This document shows, in pieces, positions 10,301-23,428 of a stretch of DNA of 64,000 nt. A model generated the notes under the pieces. That model was not told the DNA's origin and ran no database searches. It saw only the letters and a program-made list of their open reading frames with translations. The translations under genes were made by a program, and so were the position numbers. Each line of letters opens with the position of its first letter. Position 1 is the stretch's first letter. Where the stretch lies: contig QRDG01002527.1 in NCBI GenBank assembly GCA_012064385.1, positions 372,001 to 436,000 on the forward strand. Direction: 5' to 3'. This DNA is from Puccinellia tenuiflora (Eukaryota; Streptophyta; Magnoliopsida; Poales; Poaceae).

Positions 10301-11893
10301 ACACCAGATGTACAGAAAGAATACACATAAAACCTGAGAAAATATATTACAGACTTTAATCATAAATTTGTTATGTTAAACAGCAATTTCGACCATAGAA
10401 TTGCTAAGTAAACTCATCTGGTATAGCTTGATAAAGGGTATAGCTTGATCAAATAGAATGTATTCACAATAAATTGCTGTATTATAGATTTGTATTTACC
10501 TGTAGTAAAAAGGTAATTGTGGGGAAATAATAAGACAATGTGAAGTTGGGCAAAAAAGGGAAAGGTGCAGTTAGGATTAAGAGTGCCAAAGAAATACATC
10601 TCTACAATGAAATCATGCTCTAGTGCCTTCCACCATCACAACAAATTTTCAGTTTTGTGAACTTGAAGCATGTGATGTTTTCAAGAAATCAGATTCCGTA
10701 CAAAAACTATAAGCAAATCATGACTGCCTGATCCTGAGTGTAACAACACATGTTTAATGTTCGCTCAGAAGAAGAAAAAAAACTGCATGGTTAGTCATGA
10801 AGAGATGGAAAGTGTGCTGGGATGTGCTGCATGCCACTCTGTAATACATTATACATGTCAGAAGAACAAAAGGGCACCCTCAAGAATATTACCTGCTCAT
10901 TACAGCATAAATACAACAATTTTCTTACAAGTAAAGAAAGTTTCCAGAGATGTTAGGTAGGACTATCGTGTTGCTATCACTCTATAAACTACAAAGAAGT
11001 CAAGAATAATGCAGGGATAAGCCATTAGCAGGAAATAACATTGCCCAATTCAAGGAAACTCCTTTCTCAACTTGGCATGACTATAACAACAAGAAAGCAC
11101 CAAAAACAATACTATGGTAGAATTTGTAAAATAAAAGAAGCACTGAGAGTTTAGAATGTATAGTCCCTGCTTGCCCTTAATCATATGAATTGTTCACATT
11201 GCCACCACATACAGAAAATAGCCCGCATATACTGCTCTTAACCTTGAGAACAAAGCATAACTCACCAACCATGAATGCGGGAGCAAAGCTGCTGAACAAA
11301 CTACACAATTGACTTGCAGAGTTAGGCATGTGTCACATGACATTGCCAGAATCACCCTCAAAGTGTAAGTAGCTTGTATCACCCTCCAACAAACAAACAA
11401 ACAAAACCCACAGAAACCCAACAGCATCTGCAAGAGTGCTAAATACTACATAGCTCATTTCAATGTGAGACCTACTGCTTAATTTGGAACTTCCCCAAGT
11501 TCCAGCGACCACTAATTAATGGGGGCCCATAATGCAGCACCAAGATTGGGATCCAAAATGTGCCAAACCACAGGGCTTTCTGTCACTCATTCACCATGAC
11601 AGCAAGTCAGCAAGGAGAGGGGGGAAGCCAAGAAGAAGCTAATTACCAGAGGAGTGTAGAGCCCCACGGCGGCATCCTGGAACACCTTCCTCCCAACGAA
11701 GGGCGCGAAGAAGACGTAGAAGGCGAATGCCAGCGCCAAGAACACGGACACAGCGACCACCTGAAGCCAAGGAAGCAAGCCAAGAATCCATCAGCCCATT
11801 GGGAAAGAAGACTAAAGGCACAAACTTCACCACGAGGAGGCAGGAACAGACCTGGAGAGGGTGGTAAGGAAGCTGCCACCCATGCCGCCTCAT
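7325..11893 (-). CDS. DHHC-type protein S-acyltransferase (palmitoyltransferase), nine coding exons
   Basis: Transfers palmitate from acyl-CoA to cysteines of target proteins at endomembranes or plasma membrane. Coding exons, minus strand: 11893-11852, 11760-11647, 10333-9953, 9871-9803, 9691-9620, 9386-9258, 9134-9054, 8669-8484, 8101-7325; about 616 residues and every intron is phase 0. Membrane segments lie near residues 15-35, 45-65, 212-240 and 255-293, with an extra hydrophobic stretch near 135-160. The Cys-rich domain runs FCSLC (C173, C176), KHCRVCDKC and DHHC at 198-201, then WLNNC. The long basic, Ser-rich C-terminal tail (residues 297-616) is typical of the plant PAT19-22 subgroup. 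All zinc ligands and the catalytic Cys201 are present, so it should be active. Intron 7 has a GC donor. The exact PAT number is not assigned. Confidence 0.93.
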
Positions 11894-14316
11894 CGCTGTC
11901 GCACCGGAAAGCCACCCAGCACCGCGGAAAGAAGACGGAAGAAACGCAGGACGGAACCCTCCTTCTTATCGCGTCAAAGGGCGCCGCCGATCAGCGCGGG
12001 AGGGAGAAAGGACCGGCCTGTCCAGGAATCAAGAACTGGCGCGGCCGGCCGGCGCATGGATTTGATCTGTGGGAGGAGGGGAGTGGAGGAAGGAGGAGGG
12101 GTTTGGGAGGGAGACCAGAGGGGAGAACCGGAGAAAGGGCATTAAATGCGGCGCTGCTCAGATTTACCAGGGGAGAGGGAGAGGGAAGCAGAGGAAATCA
12201 AGCAGCGAGCGAGGGAAGGCTGGCTGGTTTTCTTTGGGCGCTCACGTGAAGCTAGCAGCTAGCTAGGCGTCGCTCCAAGGCGAGGACTGTGGCAGTGGCA
12301 GGGCCAGGGAGGGAGAGTCTGTATGCTGGACCAGACTGACTGCCTGCCTGTCTCTGTGGGGCTCAATGCCACGGCCGTTCACAGTGGCGTTTGGTCCATA
12401 GCTGTTTGTTTCACTCGCACGTCTTGCAACCGTAACAAATTTCTAGTGGTTTATATCTTTGCCGTGTTTTTTTTTGTCAAGGTCATGGTGGTTAAGTTGT
12501 TCGCCACATTTCATCCTTTTTTATGGAACATAAGCAATGTCTTTGACTAATTAAGTTGAAAAGGAGTGCACAGTTTTTAAGGAAAATCGGTCGAAAACCA
12601 TATGACGCAGAACGCACCACACCGGCCTCGTGGCCTATCCCCACACAAGTCCACGACCAAATCGGCGTAGCAACCAAAGTCGACATCCAAACACCTCAAT
12701 GCAACGATGGGGGCGAACATCTAGAGACGCCGCTCCATCCAAGTCCGAGAGAGCGTCCCACCTAGCCAATGACGAAGAGATGAAGATGTAAACCGGTGTT
12801 CGTTCTTTGGGAGGAAACTATGTCATAGTTGAAGAGATGTTGGATACCACGAAGGATATCAGAACGACATGAAGGCTCACCTCATCATGCTCGATCCTCT
12901 CCCATGAAGTAGGAGCTCAATCACTAGTGCGGGTGACCCATAGACCCTCACATACTTACACGGAGCAAATCCACAACAAGGAATCTTCCAGGCGACCCCA
13001 ACCACCTAGGGCTTCCCAAAAAACACAACACTAGCAAGCATGAACTCAAGCGGGATTCACTTTTGGCTCGATGTAAACATAGATCCGGACCTCCTCTTGA
13101 TTTCTCTCAAAGAGATTTACTTTGGTTTGACAGAATGGGAGATCTCAAGATTTTGGTGTGCTCAATAATGGTGGGGAGAGAGGGGGAAACAAGATATGAT
13201 TTTCATCTAGTCAACCCACATCTTGTAGAAGAAGGGCAGGCTTATATGGATCCCAGAAAATCCAACCTATTGGAGCTATTCTGGGTGAATTAGTTTTAAG
13301 TCGGTCCAACCGATTCTACAACCGGTCTCTACCGGTCCATCTCTTCTAGAATCAACAGACATATGTATAGGGTTTGGCTCCAGATCGTTATTATAGCGAT
13401 CCAACCAGTTCAAGGGCCGTTGGCCAACCTGAAACCGATTACCAAAACTTGCTCGAAAAGTGTGCTCTTCCTGTTTCTCGATATGGTGGAGTATAACTTT
13501 GGTGGTAGAATATGTAAAAGGCTTCTTAGATCATCCCCATCAAGCTCAACGAGATTAACCCTCTTAATAGTGTGGTGCTCCTATTGACTCAAGAAAGGTC
13601 AACAAAATATGAAAATAAAGCCACCAACACTTGATCATAGAAAAATGAGGGGCCTCCATTCATCATCGTTATGAAGGACCAAAACTTGATAGAAACTTCA
13701 TGTAACATTATACCTTCCAGAGATCTCAAAATAATATTATTACATGCTCATGAAGATTTACATAGAGATATAAGTAAATAGCCCCACCCCCACCCCACCC
13801 CGCGATATGTGTGCACTTGGTTGAGATTTGCTTGTGAATGCAAAGTGCACACACAAAAGAACATGGAAGGTCCCCTCTATTTTTAGGAGATGATATGTAC
13901 TGCAAAGCAATATGTGTGAGAGATAAACAACTTCACAACATGAGCTAGTGAGTCAGCAAGAATTAAACATGTAACAATGCTCACTATCACGGAGTGTGTG
14001 GCACGGCACAAGATATGCACGATGAGCACAAAGCATAACGCATGGATAGCTAGAGATAAATAAACACAAAGCAAGCATAGATATCCATGATCATACATAA
14101 ATAGACAAACTTGTTCACCACACACAGCAGAAATAAAACATAGTTCAACCAACACGAATTAAAGACACACACAAGCCAATAAGAGACGAATGAATGAGGC
14201 TTGTGATAAGGCAAGAAACCATATGAACCCGCATAGCCTAATACAGGTTTACTCCCTTCTCCCCTTTGGCCTCGAAATATCAAAAGGGAGGAGAAAACAT
14301 AGACGGCGGCGGGCGG
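11894..14316. other. Palmitoyltransferase upstream region and unassigned intergenic DNA
   Basis: 11894-12300 is purine-rich on the plus strand (CT-rich leader on the minus strand) and fits the 5' UTR and promoter of the palmitoyltransferase. 12560-14316 shows no credible gene and no terminal structure I can name; it is probably old repeat sequence. Confidence 0.35.
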
Positions 14317-15551
14317 TGACACGTCCAAAACGTATCTATAATTTCTGATTGTTTCATGCTACTTTAATATCATTGTTGCATATTTACATCATGATTTTAT
14401 ATCATTTTACAACATTTTCTCGAACTAACCTATTAACCCAGTGCCAAGTGTTTGTTCCTGTTTTTTCTGTTGTTTTTGAGTTTCAGAAAGTCACTTAAAG
14501 GAAAAGTCGTTGGAAAAAATCCCCGAAAATTTTAGAAGATCTAACTTCTTAGGGTGGACCCAGGACCAAAAGGAAGCGAGTAGCCTAGCCACGAGGGGGT
14601 GCAGTAGGGGATGCGGGTAGGATCTGACCTGTGGGCCCCACCCGCGTGACCTCCTCGCCTGGCCCCTCCTGTCGCATCTTCGCGTATGTATCGCCCCCGA
14701 TGCAAAACCAACAAGGAAGGAAGGACCCCTTTTCCCCAATTTCGATACCGATTCGTTGTCGTCACGGAAACCAATCTAGATCCCTGTTCCGACACCCTGT
14801 CGAAGGGGGATCGTCACCGAATGCATCTACACCAACCTTGTTGCCTCCATGACGATGAGTGAATAGTTCCACCTTGTATTACGGGTCCATAACAGTAGCT
14901 AGATGGTTATCTCTCTCTTGTTCGTCAATACAATGGTCTTGTGAGCTGCCTAACATGATCGAGATCCATCCGATATAATTGCTCGTATTGTTGTGTTTGC
15001 CGGGATATGATCAATTATGATGTTATGATCAGATTGTGCATGTTATCTTTATTATGTGATTGCCTTATTTAAGTTCTTGCATGCTCTCCGATCTATGTGG
15101 CTACTATGGCCAAGTAGTTATTTAAATCTCCAAGAATGAGTATATGCTCGATAGTAGGTTCTAGCCTCCTTCATCCCTGGACTTGCGTGATGGTAACAAC
15201 TAAGGGTAAGGATATGTTGTTGCTACTAAAGATAAAATAGTGTTTATTTCTTCATATTATAAATGTTGCTTACACCGTGTACAATGCTTAAGGCGATACT
15301 CTGTTGTTTTTCGCTTAATACCTAGAGTGGCAAGCATAGAAGCGCACTCGAAGTGAAGTATTACTTAAAGATGCGGTATCGTTGAGCAGTCTATTTATGT
15401 TTGATGTGATGCCTACTATGGATATTTGCCTTGTTCATTCTCTCATAATGCCATGATCATAATTCTGTCAATTGTCTAGCTGTAATTAGTTACCCCATTA
15501 TGTTTACTATCTTTGGAGAGATATCACTAGTGAAACTATGGCCTTTGGTCC
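14317..15551 (+). mobile_element. Gypsy-type LTR, left part (Sabrina/WHAM-like)
   Basis: Begins TGACACGTCCAAAACGTATC and continues with text I recall from large Triticeae gypsy LTRs (for example CTAACCTATTAACCCAGTGCC near 14425, and a TCACTAGTGAAACTATGGCC stretch near 15525). It stops at 15551 where an unrelated block begins, and LTR-like sequence resumes at 20371. Family naming is from memory of such LTRs and was not checked. Confidence 0.6.
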
Positions 15552-18500
15552 TGTAATACCCCGCAGTTATAGGTTCCGAAAGGGTAGAAATAGGAAGTTT
15601 GCATCTTTGCATTCATGCATGTTTGAAAAGTCTGAATAATTTTCACGCTTTTATGCAAAAAGGACTTGGACGTCGAACTTTGACAAACGTCGATGATTTG
15701 GAAACATGTCACTGACTAGTAGTCAAGTATTGTCGATATAACCTAAGTCGATAATCTCAAAACTCTATTTTACAAAAAGGGGTTACTAAATCTTGAGAGT
15801 TAAATCCTTGTTGAAATTACTTCATCAACCTAAGTGATAACAACTTATGGTTTGGATTTTCTCTTGGAAATAATAGAAAAGAATTAAAATACATTTTCTA
15901 AAAGACTCAATTCTATATCTTTTCTTTATTCCTAACAACCACAAATTTGTATCTCAATAATTTAAGTCAAACACATAATTATGACAAGATCTTACAACTC
16001 ATATCATATCAATATTTACATAATTCAAATCCACCTCATAGTTCATTCTTAGAAGTGTCATTACAAGTGGCATTTTTCCTCAAAAATTCAATAATTATTC
16101 AAAATCACATTACAATAACTTTACAACAGAAATAAATTACAGAAAGATGAAATAAAAATCCTAACTAAGTCTTCACTCTATTCTTCTTTAGGATCATCTC
16201 TCAAACCTGTAAAAATTAGACAAAAGAGGGCAATAAACTAAAAATAGAGTGGTTAGTAATAGAAATGTTGCCAAACACTTGTGTGCTGGTTGTTTACTTT
16301 TGAAGATGGCATAAGCATAGCTCAAAATCATCTTGAGTCAGCTAGCTAGAAACCAAAATTGGAGATCACAGAAAATAAACCTAGGCAACATCACTTCTGA
16401 TCATGCTCTGATTCTGAGAAGGCAACCAAATGGGGCAAAGGCTATAACCAGCATTTAATCAAATTTCCAATAAGCATACAAAGGCAGCAAGGCGCTGGTT
16501 GAGCATGATCACTACTTCAATTTCAAATTTAGGCAACTGGCAGTTTTGCAATCTCCAATTGGATGCCAAATTCAATTTAAAAGCCTCAAAATAAATATGG
16601 TATTACATTTACCATTGATTGGTAAATGAACCCAAAAATCCTGAGCCCACTGTTACAAATCATTTTTCAGCCCAATCAAAACTTAGCCCAACAGCAAAGC
16701 AACCCGAATCCATCAAGTTTACCTCAGCCCTAAGGCAACAGAGGGATTCCAAACAGTTCATAACCACATTGCATAGCAGCAGACGGCAGAAACTTGATAA
16801 GATCAAGTGACGTGGAAGGGTTATCCACTGGAAAATATCCACAGAGGGATGTGAGTTAGTTCATAGCCAGAATGAACTCCAGCAGCCGGCTAGAGCCAGG
16901 ATAAGACTAAGGAGATGAAATATCTTCTAAAAATAGTTAAAATAAGTCGTCAAGATAAGAACAGGGCCACAGCCCAGCAGCTTACTCAACACATGCAAGT
17001 TATCCTGGTGTCACCACCAGAATCACTCCAAAATTCTATAAATAGAGAGGCCAGCCGAATCCACAGGTTACAACACACCCAAGCACAACACACACACATC
17101 TCTGAACATGTTCATCATCAAGAACATTAGCCACAGCACATCTTGCAGCTAGAACTATACACTCTAGGAAATTTGAAGCAGCTAGGAGGAGCAGGCTAGC
17201 CACAAGACGCAGGTTGTCAGTTAGCCAGAAGACCAAGCTACTCATCAACAGCAGGTTGATCCTTTGGGTGCTTTAGGCAGAGAGGGAGAGAATCAGCTAG
17301 CTCTGAAATTGACAGAGCCAAGCTAAGCATGTTTTCATGCATGGAAGGGAAGAGAGAAAGTGAGGAGCATCTGTTCTTTATAAATCACACACAAGCCAGT
17401 GAATCAGGAAACTGGATTAACTGAGCTGAGCACATCTGTACACTAGAAGAAGCACAGGAAAGCATATAAAAAAAAGGAGTTTTTCCAAAGCTAAATCTTA
17501 GCCAGCTTCTGTGTAACTCCAGTGGAGGCATCACAGCATGCACAGCTATATTTTCTTAGCCATAGAAATAATTCCACACTTGCACAGAACACAGCTACAG
17601 CATGAGATCAAATCCCAAGACCTAATTCTTTTCACCCAAATCTTTATCTCTGCTACCTAAAAATTCTCCTAAATATATTCTTCACTGCACGCTACTAAAC
17701 AAAGCACTAAAGCATCTAAGACAAACTAAATCATCATCAACAAAGCCTATCCAGTGCATAAGCATGAAATTGCTTAGCACTAGTGAGGAGAGCTTGCGCA
17801 GCGTAGCAGCTAGGTTAGATCAGAAAGGGAGCTAGAAGAAGATGATAGCAGAAAGGAGAAAGAGGAGGAAGAATTTTACCGAGCGCCCATGGCCGTAACT
17901 CCAAGACGACGGGGCAGTGCCCGTGTGGTCTGTGGAGGAGGACCAGAGGAGGAGCACACACCAGCACCAGCACCACGGCGGCACAGAGGGCGAAGCTCTG
18001 CGCCAAGCCATGGCAGAGCATCTCGGGGAAGGAGGAGCTTGGTGGAGCGGCGCCGTCACCGAAACCCTAACCCTAGGTTCGGGTTGCGCACGGACACACC
18101 AGGCGAAGGAGAGCAAATCGATGGGGAGGCAGAGGTAGAGCGTCGAGAGGGCTCTCGATTGCGCCCTAGCACGGCGGCGGAGCTGGCCGGAGCACGCCGG
18201 AATCGGTCGGCGACGGCGAAGGCGAAAGGGGATCGTGTCGAGCACGGGAGCGAGAGAGGGGAGAGAGAGGAAGGCAGAAAGTGGTTCGGTCGGTTGGACC
18301 GAACCGGTGCGGGTTGACTTGGTTCAACCAAGTAACCGAGGACCTAGTTGCAATTTCTAAGAATTGCTGAATCCAAATCAAATCCAAATTATAATTCAAA
18401 TTTTAAATCCCAAATATGAATCCTAAAAATCAAATAAAAATATGTTATTAACTCAAAATTTTACAAGGATTTCAAAAATGATTTTTACTTTATTTATTGA

Positions 18501-20370
18501 AAGAGTTTTGTTGAGTGAAATATTCAAAGATCCTTAAGTGGAAATGATTTGAATTGTTTTCCAAAATATTCAAAGATCCTTAAGTGGACATGATTTGAAT
18601 CATTTTCAAAATATTCAAGGATACTTCAGTGGAAATGAATTGAACTATCTTTCCAAAAGTAAAATAAATTACCTTTTTATAAATGACTGTCCTATTACTC
18701 ATCCTAGGTAAAACACACAAAGAAGAATCATCTAAAATATGAAGGGGAGAAATTTTCCAAAACACAACAAAAATCATTTCATCTATTCATAATAGCATGA
18801 TTTGGATTTATAAACATTGTCTTATAAAGACAATGATGCTGATTTTCAGAACACGAAGGTCACGAATCGCCGGAAGCTTTAGACTGCACTACTTGTCAGT
18901 CTCAAGGCAAGTTCATTCTTGCATACCGTTTGATGTATTTTTATCAAAGTACTTGCAAAGTTACCTATACGTTCCTTTCACTTGCATAAAAAAGAAAAAG
19001 TATTTTCGAATGATGTGGTATATACTATTGGTTGGCGGTGGAACAATGGTAAGATGAATAGGTACGGTGTTCCATCGTATGGGAAAGTATATATCCTTAG
19101 GAAATTAATAACCCATGTTCCAGTGATCCTTTCGCCGTAGTGAAAGCATCAACCAACGGACTTTGTATGGGCGGGGTCAGTCAGAGGCTTCTTTTCTCAT
19201 CCGCATATCCTCGGCAGGCCTACAATGGGTTGGGTCATTGCGGCGGCCAATAGCGTGGAAGCGCGTGCTCTTCCTGCCCGACGGGGTAATTGGTGGGGAA
19301 GCTCGGGAGGGATGATGTGTATGCGTGGAACATGATTCCCCTACCGCATCATAAATGGGCGGATGTGTGTTGATTAGGGAGAAGCTCCACATGGCTGGAT
19401 GTCCTGAGCCTTGGCTATAACACTCATAGAGTGTAAAGAGAGCATATATAGGGTCAGACAACTGTTGGGTAAAGTGATGCAACTCTGCAGAGTCAAACAA
19501 ATAAATTTGTGATATCACAACCGTGTTCCCGGAATGGAACTACGAGATCGAGGCCGGAATGGAGTCCCATTTGGATTCACAAGACCGGTGGAGGCTGTGG
19601 ACATAGTGTTCAAAATAAAATGAATCTTTTGAAGAAATGTTTTACAAAAACTTGCATTATGTCTATGATCTATGGTCATGGCAGTAGCTAGTGCATGAAA
19701 CACCTTATCTCTACATATTCAAAACTTGCTGAGTAACGTTGTTGCTCACCCTTTCTCATTTGACCCCATGCTTAGATTTTGAGGAGGCAATCAAGGAGGG
19801 CTATGGAACTTATCATGAAGACGAGGTGTACTACGAAGAGCCTGATCTGTCCGGAGGTGTGGAAGGCGTCGACTACCTGATAGCATATGGCGTAGAAGAC
19901 GAGGAGGCATAGACTTAGACTCCTGTCTTAAGAACCAGGCCGAGCAATACTAGACTAGTACTACTTAGGTTGTTGAGCCCTATGGTTCTTAGCTTACTTC
20001 TTTCTATCGTTAATAAGTTGACCTCAGTCAACCGTACCGTAGTTGAAATTCCTCCCATGTCGGAGGAAGACGTTGAAGTTTTTGTACACTTCTGGCTTGT
20101 AATCTTTAGCAGTGTGTAATAAAGTGGACCCGCAATGTTTCTGTTGTACTACTCTGAGGGATGTAATATTTACGGATAAGTCCTTCCGTGGGTGTTATGT
20201 CAACGACTTGTACACTACAATATGCAGTGGTGTGCTGGGTCACCGCAGGTCCTTATTATGCATTGATTACAAATTTGTTCTTTACTGTCCTTTGCTACTA
20301 TTTATGTTTTCTTTCACTTTCCGTGCTATACATTTAATCATTTGTTTTTAGTGAGAAGGGAAGTGTGACA
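15552..20370. mobile_element. 4.8-kb non-coding LTR-like insertion (LARD or solo-LTR type)
   Basis: Starts TGTAATACCCC and ends AGTGTGACA, so both edges conform to the TG...CA rule with short inverted similarity (TGTAATAC against TGTCACAC). It has no gag or pol coding; all ORFs are short. An interior GC-rich patch (17880-18330) reads like a promoter and leader on the minus strand, and 19700-20350 resembles the transcribed 3' part of an LTR. I do not see two LTR copies, so this is either one very long solo LTR or a derived non-autonomous element. No clean target duplication flanks it; some host LTR appears lost at the right junction. Confidence 0.5.
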
Positions 20371-20543
20371 ACCCTCCTGGAACGTTGGGAGCAAGCTAGT
20401 TTTTGTGTGTTGTGTGTGGGTCCTACATCAAACTTTGTGATGTACTATACTCATATTGGTTCGATAAAACTTGGTTCTTTACTGAGGTAAAAAAAAATCT
20501 GCTACATCCGCCTTCCTCTTGGGGTGATTTTCAACGTTCGACA
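20371..20543 (+). mobile_element. Gypsy-type LTR, right part
   Basis: ACCCTCCTGGAACGTTGGG, the TTTGTGATGTACTATACTC stretch and the end CAACGTTCGACA match the last 170 bp of the same LTR type as 14317-15551. Together the two parts form one interrupted LTR. No primer-binding site or internal gypsy coding follows, so it may have been a solo LTR. Confidence 0.5.
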
Positions 20544-21134
20544 CACACATGAACTTCTAGCGCCACCGTAGCCATCTGGCGGCGACCCGAAGGTAGCAGC
20601 TAGTCGGTGTGCCGGTGAGGTCCTATTTGACCAGCAGAGTACGGTGTCCCGATAAGCAGGCCGACGACAAGGCCTCACATGGTTGCAAGCTGAACAACAT
20701 AGCGTGTTTTCTTCAATCAGGAGGCGACATCTGTTCCATTAGGAGGTGGCCACGGCCAGACAGGGGAACACGAGCGGGACCTCTCGTATGCAACACAAGA
20801 CCACGCCAGAGCAGAGAGCGAGGGAACCGTGTGGGCAGCGAATAGAGGAGGAGAAAAACTCAATCTGAAATTGAGATTGTGATAAGACCGATATGGATTG
20901 GAACTTGAGATGTTAATTGATCAGAGATAAGACAATCGATTGACAATACAAAGCAGAGTGAGTGATTCCATGTGGAAAAAATTGATCTACATGAATGAGA
21001 CCAATTGAAAGACACAATTTGTGGCGCAAAGAGAGAAGAAAACCGAAATCTAGGTTCTGATATCATGTTAAGGTTTATGCACCAAGCAGTAGAATCAAAA
21101 GTAGGAACTTATGGAAATAATACGGATAATCATA
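20544..21134 (-). mobile_element. Possible copia leader remnant
   Basis: On the minus strand near 21055-21075 an LTR-like end (CTTAACA) is followed by TGATATCAGAACC, close to the initiator-Met-tRNA primer-binding site of copia elements. No gag coding survives beyond it, and the rest of the stretch has no recognisable gene. Weak evidence. Confidence 0.25.
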
Positions 21135-21345
21135 TACTCCCTCCATTCCTAGATGTAGGGTGTCTAAGGTTTTGTATGAGAATTAAAGCATGCTCGTAGA
21201 GGAGAAAAATACACTAATTTTGGACGGAATTACCTCTCGTAAATTGACATGGGAAAAGAGGAGTTCGCATAATACAAGTGAACGTAATCAAATCACTAAA
21301 AAAATGTTCAGGTGAATGGTGGAACGTAATACATCCTATATTCTC
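21135..21345. mobile_element. Possible Stowaway-type fragment
   Basis: Begins TACTCCCTCCATTCCTAGAT, a Stowaway-like terminus. The partner terminus near 21340 is not clear, so this may be a truncated element. Confidence 0.3.
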
Positions 21346-22324
21346 CACAGATAGCGATATTGGTCATTTCCCATAGCTTTGCTAACTCAACTTTGAGCCA
21401 GCTGATCTGACGTACTTGGACATCAACATGTCGAATGTTTGCATGACACACTCATATTTTGAATCGGACTCGTTGATCTTCCACTGGCCGACTTCCGGGC
21501 TATTAGGATTGATGAATCTTGGCGGCAATTTCGGCAGCTTCTGCCGTTGCCCCCTCCCCCACCAGCGTGGGATTACAAATGGTGATCTTGATGACCTCCC
21601 TTCCGTCGGGTTGCCGACCCACCGTGACCTTTCTCGCAATTGTCTTGCCAACTGCATTGTTCCTGGGCTTACCAATAACAATGTTAGATTTATTAGCGGC
21701 TTTGGCTGCCTGTGGCCAAAGAAGAACTTTATTTCCCTCGAAGTCGAGCATGTTCATTGGGAACAGTTGTTGATCAACTACCATGCTGACAAAACTCAAT
21801 TGTCCATCACTAAGGGCCGATTGGGTCTCTCGATAAAAAACATTGCAATCCCTAGTAGCATAAGAGAAAGAATGTTGAAACTTGCAATAAGCCCGCCGCC
21901 TTAATTCCTTGGGCGACGGTATGATGTGGTTTCCCGTATTACTTTATCTTTTAACAGGGCATCAAATATTTTATCGCACTTCCCACGTCAAAGATACACT
22001 TTAATTCAATTTCCCGATTTTTGCGAATCGGCTTCAAGTCGTCACAGATGTAAGGTTTGGCCTTACTCGGCCAAACGAACTCGGCAGAATAGACATCGGC
22101 TTCCTCGTACGAGCCGGCATGTCTTCCAATAATATTAAGCCGACTCCAACTCATTCGATGTGAGTCTTTGGTTTCATTAGCCCAGCTTTCTTGAGCCAGA
22201 GCTCTCTCTTGGACTTGGCCAACACTCAGAAACTCGTATCTCTCTATTTTTCCTTTCAATGGGATCTCAACCTCCCAAGGACTAGGTCAGCCATGTCTCT
22301 CTCGGTTATCACCAAACAATAGCA

Positions 22325-22624
22325 TCAGTTTCTCATGTTTCTAAACCTTTTGACATAATCGGATACCGATTCGTCATGTTTTTGTTTAACCGATGTTAGG
22401 TGGGATAACGTTAACTCATTCTCACTAGAAAAGAAGTGTTCATGAAACTTTTGATCTAAGTAAAACCATGTGTGTATGGAATTAGGAGTTAACATCGAAA
22501 ACCAAGAAAAAACAGTGTCAGTTAAAGACAAGGAGAACATGTGAACTTTAAGATGTTCATAATTAGCTTCGCCTAATTGAGCCAAGTACTGGCTATTATG
22601 TTCCCATGTCGACTTATTATCCAC
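22325..22624 (-). pseudogene. Gypsy gag capsid fragment (retrotransposon gag domain)
   Basis: About 100 residues matching the plant retrotransposon gag pattern: a W.......L.L.EANYEHLK stretch, DTVFSWFSML, then a W..L...F..HFF segment and SVSDYVKRFRNM. It lacks a start and continues into stops on both sides, so it is non-functional. It belongs to the remnant spanning 21380-24300. Confidence 0.75.
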
Positions 22625-23083
22625 CCCGTTAAATTTGGAAATCTCGGGAACTCTATAGCCGGGTGGAAGTCAAAATACGTAAAGATTCTGCGTTTAGGTA
22701 TCACCTTGAGTTTATCGTAAGCTATTTGGTCCAATCCCTCTTAAACTTGGCCATCATGTCGTCAATAGCAGCCAACTGAGCCGGAGCAAGAGAGGAACTG
22801 GTTGTAGGGCCGACTTGCACCCAAGGAACCAAATCTGAATTTGGCATAGACTCGTAACCTGGAAAACGTAATAATTGGTTCGGTTGTCTAGTCGGACAAG
22901 CACACTCTGGATCGGAGTCGGACATGGCAGTGTTGGTGCAAGCTGGTTATCACTAAACTGGCTCATCGCCTGCGAACCCGAGGGCTGGCTATGGGGCGTG
23001 TTTCTCTTACTCTTATCATGCTCTATCATAAGATCATAAACATTGCTAGTGCCTTGTGAAACATGATATTGAATTACGGCTAT

Positions 23084-23428
23084 CTACTTAGGAGAAAAGA
23101 GTTGAGTGCTTACTACGGGTTTGTCGATGTCGAAGTTCAGGGGTACAAATTCTAGCTCCTTGATCAGTGAGATGACTACTTGCTGATCCATCTTGAAGCT
23201 AGACAAGTACTGCTCCAAATCTGCTTCCTCCCGCTTCTGTCGCAACGCATCAAACTCCTCACTTCGCTTCTTCTTCCACGCCTCCAAGCCGTGGCGTTGT
23301 TCTTCCGACAACTCCTCGAGAGCTGGCTTGATGATGTTGTCGGTGCTGATGGAGGACGGATCAGTGGCCTTAGAACCAGTCATTGTTGCCTGATTTACGA
23401 TTGAAATCGTCCCAAACGGAGTCGCCAA
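23084..23428 (-). pseudogene. Gypsy gag N-terminal fragment
   Basis: About 114 residues beginning MATPFGTISIVNQATMTGSK immediately after the primer-site-like junction, with a charged coiled-coil-like region (EELSEEQRHGLEAWKKKRSE). Position and composition suit the N terminus of a gypsy gag. The frame is broken before the capsid-like domain at 22624. Confidence 0.55.

Noticed and set aside
11560..12249. 229-codon plus-strand ORF
   Set aside because: Lies opposite the first two exons and leader of the palmitoyltransferase; highly charged antisense composition.
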